From assembly GCA_016716905.1 (NCBI GenBank), contig JADJUS010000003.1, positions 310,001 through 374,000 on the forward strand: a DNA stretch of 64,000 bases, written 5' to 3'. A program made the position numbers and the translations under genes. Below the pieces are notes generated by a model. The model was not told the DNA's origin, did not search any database, and worked only from the letters and a program-made list of their open reading frames with translations. Source of the DNA: Acidobacteriota bacterium (lineage in GTDB: Bacteria > Acidobacteriota > Vicinamibacteria > Vicinamibacterales > SCN-69-37). This document shows positions 59,640 through 64,000 of the stretch, in pieces; positions within the stretch are counted from its first letter, which is position 1; every line of letters begins with the position of its first letter.

Positions 59640-60698
59640 ATGAACAAGCGCACTCGCTATTTTGTGGTTGGTTCGGTCGCCATTGTCGCCGTGGGCCTGT
59701 GCACGGGGCTGGTGGCGTTCTACAACGGGGGCATGACCCTGATGTCGGCGGCGCAGGGCCCCAGCGAACTGGCGTACCTGCCGGCGAACGCCACTGCCGT
59801 GGCCTACGCCAACGTTCGCGACGTGATGAATTCGGAGTTCCGCCAGAAGCTCAATCAGGCGATTCCGACCGGCGAAGGCCGTGACGAATTCCTCAAAGAG
59901 ACCGGCATCGATATCGAGCGCGACATCGACACGGTAGTGGCCAGCATGAGCGCCGCCGAAAAAGAAGCGGTCGTTCTGGTGCGCGGGCGATTCAACGAAG
60001 GACAGATTGAGTCGCTGCTTCGCCAGGGTACCGGCGACGTGGAGCAGTATCAGGGGATTCGCGTCGTCACGGGAGCGCCCAAGCCCCCCGCGATGATGGA
60101 CGGCGCCGACGGCACGATGCCGCGCGATATCGCGAACCCAGGCGAACACACCATGTCAGTGGCGTTCCTTGAGACCGGGCTCCTGGCCATCGGCCAGACG
60201 GCCGCAGTCAAGCGCGCGATTGACTCCAAGGTGTCGGGCCAGAACGTCACCACCAACGGCGAACTGATGAAGTACGTCAACGACATCCGCGGCGGCCAGA
60301 GCGCATGGGCCGTGGGCCGCATGGACGCGATGAAACAGCAGGCCGAAATCCCCGAGCAGGTCCTGCAGCACATGCCGGCCGTGCAGTGGGTGGCGCTGAC
60401 TACGCAGATCAACGGCGGCGTGACCGGTTCCATCCGTGCCGACACGCTGGACGATGCTGCGGCCGAGAACCTTCGCGATGTCATCCGTGGCGGGCTCGCC
60501 ATGGGGCGTCTGGTGTCTGGCCAGGATCAGAAGTTCAAGATGTTGCTGGATTCGCTCCAGATGTCGGGCACGGGCAAGACGGTGGCGCTCACGTTCTCGG
60601 TCTCACCCGAGATGGTGGATGTGCTGGCCGGACTCGCGCAGCTCTCAGACATGCAGCCCAAGCCGGCGACCACGCCGGAGGCCGGGAAGATTCAGTAA
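59640..60698 (+). CDS. membrane-anchored periplasmic protein of unknown function
   Basis: The protein has 352 residues. A single N-terminal helix (YFVVGSVAIVAVGLCTGLVAFY) is followed by a long soluble region with ELAYLPANATAVAYANVRDV and DIERDIDTVVASMS, reminiscent of DUF3352-like periplasmic proteins. It starts 38 nt after the exporter permease, so it may act with the transporter, for example as a periplasmic partner; this is inferred from position only. A strong terminator follows. Confidence 0.65.
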   Translation: MNKRTRYFVVGSVAIVAVGLCTGLVAFYNGGMTLMSAAQGPSELAYLPANATAVAYANVRDVMNSEFRQKLNQAIPTGEGRDEFLKETGIDIERDIDTVVASMSAAEKEAVVLVRGRFNEGQIESLLRQGTGDVEQYQGIRVVTGAPKPPAMMDGADGTMPRDIANPGEHTMSVAFLETGLLAIGQTAAVKRAIDSKVSGQNVTTNGELMKYVNDIRGGQSAWAVGRMDAMKQQAEIPEQVLQHMPAVQWVALTTQINGGVTGSIRADTLDDAAAENLRDVIRGGLAMGRLVSGQDQKFKMLLDSLQMSGTGKTVALTFSVSPEMVDVLAGLAQLSDMQPKPATTPEAGKIQ

Positions 60699-60721
60699 GA
60701 CCTTCAGCCGGAAGGCTGACG

Positions 60722-60765
60722 GGCCCGGGTGGTTCCTTCCAGGAATCGCCCGGGCCTTTTGTTTT
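60722..60765 (+). terminator. rho-independent terminator after the ABC operon
   Basis: A long stem GGCCCGGG-TGGTTCCT pairs with AGGAATCG-CCCGGGCC (two wobble pairs) around a 3-nt loop. TTTTGTTTTT follows. It lies 23 nt after the stop at 60698 and 20 nt before the next start. Confidence 0.9.
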
Positions 60766-60768
60766 TGG

Positions 60769-60774
60769 TAGACT
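60769..60774 (+). promoter_or_regulatory. candidate -10 box (TAGACT), leaderless spacing
   Basis: TAGACT just after the terminator T-tract ends 10 nt before GTG 60785. No Shine-Dalgarno is present. Confidence 0.4.
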
Positions 60775-60784
60775 CTGGCCACCC

Positions 60785-61186
60785 GTGAAAACCTGCGTGT
60801 TCTTTTATGGCACCCTCATGGCCGGTTTTGATCGCCGGCGCCGTGCCGGGATTGATGATCGGTTGACGTACCTCGGCCGAGGCTGGGTGAAGGGGAATCT
60901 GTACGATTTGGGCCTGTACCCGGCAGCGGTGCCGGCTGAGGGCGGCCGTATCTGGGGCGAACTGTACGAGACGGATGCCCCTGAACCGGTGCTTGCCGCA
61001 CTCGACGCGCTCGAGGGGTATCACCATGGAGATCCCGACCGGTCGCTGTATCAGCGGCAGATGGTGGCGGTGACGCTTCCGCAGGGGGCCACCGTGGATT
61101 CCTGGGTGTACTTCTACAACGCGCCCATCGGCCAGGCCTCCCGCATCCCGTCGGGCGATTACCTGGAACACTTCAAGCACCGATAG
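60785..61186 (+). CDS. gamma-glutamylcyclotransferase-like (GGCT/AIG2) protein
   Basis: The 133-residue protein has the cyclotransferase-like fold signature FFYGTLMAGF (Y-G-T-L at 8-11) and the catalytic Glu77 in ALEGYHHGD, with VYFYNAP at the end. GGCT-like enzymes release 5-oxoproline from gamma-glutamyl compounds; bacterial AIG2 relatives have unclear substrates. The GTG start is the first codon of the conserved fold. Confidence 0.85.
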   Translation: MKTCVFFYGTLMAGFDRRRRAGIDDRLTYLGRGWVKGNLYDLGLYPAAVPAEGGRIWGELYETDAPEPVLAALDALEGYHHGDPDRSLYQRQMVAVTLPQGATVDSWVYFYNAPIGQASRIPSGDYLEHFKHR

Positions 61187-61227
61187 CACCCAGCACACAT
61201 CAGCAGCACCCAGCAGTTCCCCAGCGG

Positions 61228-61233
61228 TATGAT
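61228..61233 (+). promoter_or_regulatory. candidate -10 box (TATGAT), leaderless spacing
   Basis: TATGAT ends 8 nt before ATG 61242, after a short AGCACCCAGCA repeat (61187-61215). No Shine-Dalgarno is present. Confidence 0.45.
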
Positions 61234-61241
61234 CGGTGCTT

Positions 61242-62435
61242 ATGTCTGTCGTCATCGTGGGCGCAGCCCGCACACCCATCGGCCGCTATGGCGGCACTCT
61301 TCGCCAAACCCATCCCGCTGATCTCGGTGCTCGCGCCGCGAAGGCCGCACTCGAGCGCGCCAACGTCCCACCGGGGGATGTTGACGAAGCTATGTTTGGC
61401 CACGGCCGACAGGCCGGCTCGGGACCGAACCCGGCCAGGCAGGTGTGCCAGCGCGCGGGCCTGCCGTTCACGGTGCCTGCTCAGACCATCAACCAGGCGT
61501 GCGCATCGGGGATGCAGACCGTCGCCCTTGGAGCGCAGGCGATCCTGCTGGGCCAGTCGCGCATCGTGCTGGCAGGCGGCATCGAGTCCATGAGCCGGAT
61601 GCCGTACCTGGTGGATGCCGAAGACGCCCGGTGGGGTCACAAGATGGGGAACTTCACGCTGGTGGACGCCATGTATCGCGATGGCTTCCGCTGCTCGCTG
61701 TCGGGCCTCATCATGGGAGAGACTGCGGAGCTTCTGGCGCGCCAGTACGGCATCACGCGCGAGGAATCAGATGCGTTCGCGCTTGAGAGCCAGCGCAAAG
61801 CCGAAGCCGCGATCGGGGCGGGCCGTTTCAAGGACGAGATGACGTCGGCCCCCGGCCAGGACGCGAAGGGCAAGCCGGTGGAGCTTGAGGCGGACGAACA
61901 TCCGCGTGCCGGCGTCACCCTCGAGATGCTTGGAAAACTGCCGCTGGTGTTTCCGACCGTGGAAGGGCAGACCGGCATCATTACCGCCGGCTCGTCATCG
62001 GGGATTACTGACGGAGGCGCAGCGGTGGTGCTGGCCCACGCAGACGAAGCGAAGCAGCGCGGCCTGAAGCCACTCGCCCGCATCGTCGGCTGGGCCACGG
62101 CAGGTGTTGACCCACGCATCATGGGCATCGGTCCCGTTCCCGCAGTCCGGCGCCTCTTCGCGCAGACGGGGCTGACCATGGATGATTTTGACCTGGTCGA
62201 GATCAACGAGGCCTTTGCGCCGCAAGTGCTGGCCGTGTTGAAAGACATGCCGGTTCCTGCCGACCGGCTCAACGTCAACGGCGGCGCCATCGCCCTCGGC
62301 CACCCCATCGGCGCCACCGGCACCCGCATCCTCGTCACGCTCCTCTACGAGATGATCCGCCGCGACGCCCGCCGGGGCCTCGCCACCCTCTGCGTCAGCG
62401 GCGGTCTGGGGATGGCGATGGCGATTGAGAGATAG
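61242..62435 (+). CDS. acetyl-CoA C-acetyltransferase (thiolase)
   Basis: The 397-residue protein has the nucleophile Cys88 in NQACASGMQTV, NEAFAPQ, catalytic His in GGAIALGHPIGATGTR and catalytic Cys in TLCVSGGLGMAMAIE. This is a complete type II thiolase making or cleaving acetoacetyl-CoA. Whether it is biosynthetic or degradative cannot be told. A family C hairpin begins 2 nt after the stop; the IPMDH-like gene is next and a second thiolase starts at 63753. Confidence 0.92.
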   Translation: MSVVIVGAARTPIGRYGGTLRQTHPADLGARAAKAALERANVPPGDVDEAMFGHGRQAGSGPNPARQVCQRAGLPFTVPAQTINQACASGMQTVALGAQAILLGQSRIVLAGGIESMSRMPYLVDAEDARWGHKMGNFTLVDAMYRDGFRCSLSGLIMGETAELLARQYGITREESDAFALESQRKAEAAIGAGRFKDEMTSAPGQDAKGKPVELEADEHPRAGVTLEMLGKLPLVFPTVEGQTGIITAGSSSGITDGGAAVVLAHADEAKQRGLKPLARIVGWATAGVDPRIMGIGPVPAVRRLFAQTGLTMDDFDLVEINEAFAPQVLAVLKDMPVPADRLNVNGGAIALGHPIGATGTRILVTLLYEMIRRDARRGLATLCVSGGLGMAMAIER

Positions 62436-62436
62436 C

Positions 62437-62575
62437 GGGGACGGGTGTCGCCCTGTGGAAAATTCGCGCCGGGAAACGACCTCTGAGGTCGTTATTTTCT
62501 TCAGAGGGGAAAAAATAACGACCTCAGAGGTCGTTTCCTCAAGGGCGAGTTTTCCACAGGGCGACACCCGTCCCC
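62437..62575. repeat. composite hairpin element (family C outer arms, family ACCTCTGAGGT core)
   Basis: The outer arms GGGGACGGGTGTCGCCCTGT and complement match those at 18498-18584. The inner arms AACGACCTCTGAGGTCGTTA and complement share their core with 12395-12494. Total stem is about 60 bp with a short interruption. It lies 2 nt after the thiolase stop and ends 2 nt before the -10 box of the next gene. Confidence 0.85.
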
Positions 62576-62576
62576 T

Positions 62577-62582
62577 TATAAT
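62577..62582 (+). promoter_or_regulatory. consensus -10 box (TATAAT), leaderless spacing
   Basis: An exact TATAAT ends 9 nt before GTG 62592, too close for a normal leader. The start codon has no Shine-Dalgarno. Confidence 0.6.
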
Positions 62583-62591
62583 TGCTAGGTC

Positions 62592-63650
62592 GTGAATATT
62601 GCAGTAATTGCGGGAGATGGGATTGGCAAGGATGTGACGGCTGAGGCCGTCAAGGTCCTGCGGGCTGTGAGTGAGGTGTCGGGCCGGTCGCTCGAGCTTG
62701 AGATGTTGCCGTGGAGCGCGGACCACTATCTGGCCACCGGCGTGACGCTCCCGCCGAACGGCTACGACATGCTGCGCGACGACTTCGATGCGATCCTGCT
62801 GGGCGCATTGGGCGATCCGCGCGTTGCCGACAACCGCCACGCGCGCGACATCCTTCTGGGGACGCGCTTCGAACTCGACCTCTACGTCAACTACCGCCCG
62901 GTCAAGCTGCTCAACGACGCCCTCTGTCCGCTGAAAGACCGCGGCCGCAAGGACGTGAACTTCGTCGTGTTTCGCGAGAACACCGAAGGCGTGTACGTCA
63001 GCATCGGCGGCCGCTTCAAGGCGGGGACCGACGATGAGGTGGCGATTCAGGAAGAGATCAACACGTTCAAGGGTGTGAACCGGATCATCCGGCACGCGTT
63101 TGAGTTTGCGGCCGCGCAGGGATTGACCAAGGTCTGCATGGCCGACAAGAGCAACGCCATGCAGCAGGGCCACGCGCTCTGGCAGCGCGTGTTCAAGCAA
63201 GTCGCGTCCGAGTATCCCGCGATCAAGGCCAGCCATATGTACATCGATGCGCTGGCGATGTTTCTGGTGAAGGACCCCGGCCAGTTCGAGGTGGTCGTCA
63301 CCAACAACCTCTTTGGCGACATCGTGACCGACATCGGCGGTGCACTGCAGGGTGGGTTGGGCATGGCAGCGTCGGGCAACATTCATCCTGGCCGAACGTC
63401 CCTGTTTGAACCCGTGCACGGTTCCGCGCCTCCGCTCGCCGGCAAGAACATCGCGAATCCGATGGGGGCGATCCTGTCGTCGGCGCTGATGCTCGAGACT
63501 CTCGGCTGGTCCGAAGAGGCCCGCCGCATCGAGGCCGCCGTTGAGGCTGCGGTCGTCGCCGGCGAAACAACAACGGACATCGGCGGATCGCGGGGCACCT
63601 CGCAAGTGGGGGACTGGATCACTGGGGAACTTAGGAACTTAGGAACTTAG
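62592..63650 (+). CDS. isopropylmalate/isocitrate/tartrate-type beta-decarboxylating dehydrogenase
   Basis: The 352-residue protein starts IAVIAGDGIGKDV. The substrate site is LGTRFELDLYVNYRPV, the catalytic Tyr-Lys segment is FRENTEGVYV and the NAD/metal region is TNNLFGDIVTDIGGALQGGL then FEPVHGSAPPLAGKN. This is the LeuB/TtuC/HICDH group; sub-specificity cannot be set by eye, and no leuCD is adjacent. The last residues TGELRNLGT and the TAG come from a tandem repeat. Confidence 0.88.
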   Translation: MNIAVIAGDGIGKDVTAEAVKVLRAVSEVSGRSLELEMLPWSADHYLATGVTLPPNGYDMLRDDFDAILLGALGDPRVADNRHARDILLGTRFELDLYVNYRPVKLLNDALCPLKDRGRKDVNFVVFRENTEGVYVSIGGRFKAGTDDEVAIQEEINTFKGVNRIIRHAFEFAAAQGLTKVCMADKSNAMQQGHALWQRVFKQVASEYPAIKASHMYIDALAMFLVKDPGQFEVVVTNNLFGDIVTDIGGALQGGLGMAASGNIHPGRTSLFEPVHGSAPPLAGKNIANPMGAILSSALMLETLGWSEEARRIEAAVEAAVVAGETTTDIGGSRGTSQVGDWITGELRNLGT

Positions 63651-63690
63651 GAACTTAGGAAATTAGGAAATTAGGAACTGGGGAACTGGG
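63624..63690. repeat. GAACTTAG tandem array supplying the stop codon of the dehydrogenase
   Basis: Tandem GGAACTTA/GGAAATTA/GGAACTGG units. Read in the frame of the upstream gene they give Leu-Arg-Asn-Leu-Gly-Thr-stop, so the TAG at 63648-63650 lies within the array. Confidence 0.75.
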
Positions 63691-63696
63691 TAGACA

Positions 63697-63732
63697 TTTC
63701 GTAGCGCGGCCTGCACCTCAAGGCCGCGGGTT
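63697..63732. repeat. family A repeat, half copy
   Basis: ATTTCGTAGCGCGGCCTGCA followed by TCAAGGCCGCGG: only the left arm and its own inner hairpin of the family A palindrome are present; the matching CTACGA arm is missing. Confidence 0.6.
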
Positions 63733-63752
63733 TTGATTAGGGATGGGAACTT

Positions 63753-64000
63753 ATGACTGACGTATTGATTCTTGGCGGGGCGCGGACCCCGATGACTGAT
63801 TACACGGGCTCGCTGAAAGACATTTCGGCTCTGGAACTGGGCGCGATTGCGGCGCGCGGCGCGTTTGAGAAAACCGGCGTCAAGCCGGAGTGGATTGAGC
63901 ACGCGGTGGTCGGCAACGTGCTGCAGACCAGTAGTGATGCGATCTACGGCGCGCGCCACGTGGCGCTCAAGGCGGGTGTGCCCATCGAGGTGCCGGCGCT
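63753..64000 (+). CDS. thiolase-family acyl-CoA acetyltransferase, N-terminal part (runs off the right edge)
   Basis: The first 82 codons are visible: VLILGGARTPMTDYTGSLKD and the helix ELGAIAARGAFEKTGVKPEWIEHAVVGNV, typical of the thiolase N-terminal domain. The nucleophile Cys (around residue 90) would lie just beyond the edge. It is a second thiolase, divergent from that at 61242. GGGATGGGA precedes ATG 63753. Confidence 0.85.
   Translation, partial: MTDVLILGGARTPMTDYTGSLKDISALELGAIAARGAFEKTGVKPEWIEHAVVGNVLQTSSDAIYGARHVALKAGVPIEVPA

Overview
The window is about 64 kb of GC-rich, densely coded chromosome from a Gram-negative-type bacterium. The gene content points to Acidobacteriota, probably the Vicinamibacteria. 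The evidence is large secreted sortilin/BNR beta-propeller proteins, an ECF sigma factor paired with a Ser/Thr kinase, S9 and M14 exopeptidases, a PQQ dehydrogenase, a DUF4097 protein and abundant short palindromic and tandem intergenic repeats. That assignment is inferred from gene content and no rRNA gene is present. There are no plasmid, phage, transposase or CRISPR genes. The only RNA gene seen is tRNA-Leu(CAG).

Layout. 1-12.3 kb holds secreted and envelope functions: an M14 carboxypeptidase start, a PAP2 phosphatase, an outer-membrane barrel, an AmaB-type aldehyde dehydrogenase, a sortilin-like protein, two divergent multispanning membrane proteins and an S9 peptidase. 12.6-24.3 kb holds a YCF48-like propeller, an SGNH hydrolase, an OB-fold lipoprotein, a second sortilin-like protein, uridine kinase coupled to a frameshifted PQQ dehydrogenase, an SDR, the fluoride channel CrcB and a GT-C membrane protein. 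24.5-28.7 kb holds tRNA-Leu, SppA, an ECF sigma factor and a frameshifted protein kinase. 28.7-39.4 kb holds a PpiD-like chaperone opposite a diguanylate cyclase that is translationally coupled to the elongasome operon mreB-mreC-mreD-mrdA-rodA-rng.

39.4-48.1 kb carries a sigma/anti-sigma/DUF4097 operon, an OafA-type acyltransferase, an alkyltransferase-like protein, a GNAT gene bracketed by two copies of a 0.2-kb repeat, and a phosphodiesterase with a small membrane protein. 48.2-54.2 kb is a nucleoside-salvage run (pyrimidine phosphorylase, CNT transporter, purine phosphorylase, cytidine deaminase) followed by mtnA and tsaD. 54.3-60.7 kb holds an abnormal 0.29-kb G tract, an exported protein, an HD protein and a four-gene ABC exporter operon with a periplasmic follower. 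60.8-64 kb holds a gamma-glutamylcyclotransferase-like protein, a thiolase, an isopropylmalate/isocitrate-type dehydrogenase and the start of a second thiolase.

The least ordinary signals are non-coding. Several families of palindromic or tandem repeats sit flush against gene ends and in several places supply the stop codon. One 9-bp tandem repeat lies inside a kinase activation segment, where a single extra base breaks the gene. A TANNNT hexamer recurs 8-10 nt before start codons that have no Shine-Dalgarno, which suggests leaderless transcription.
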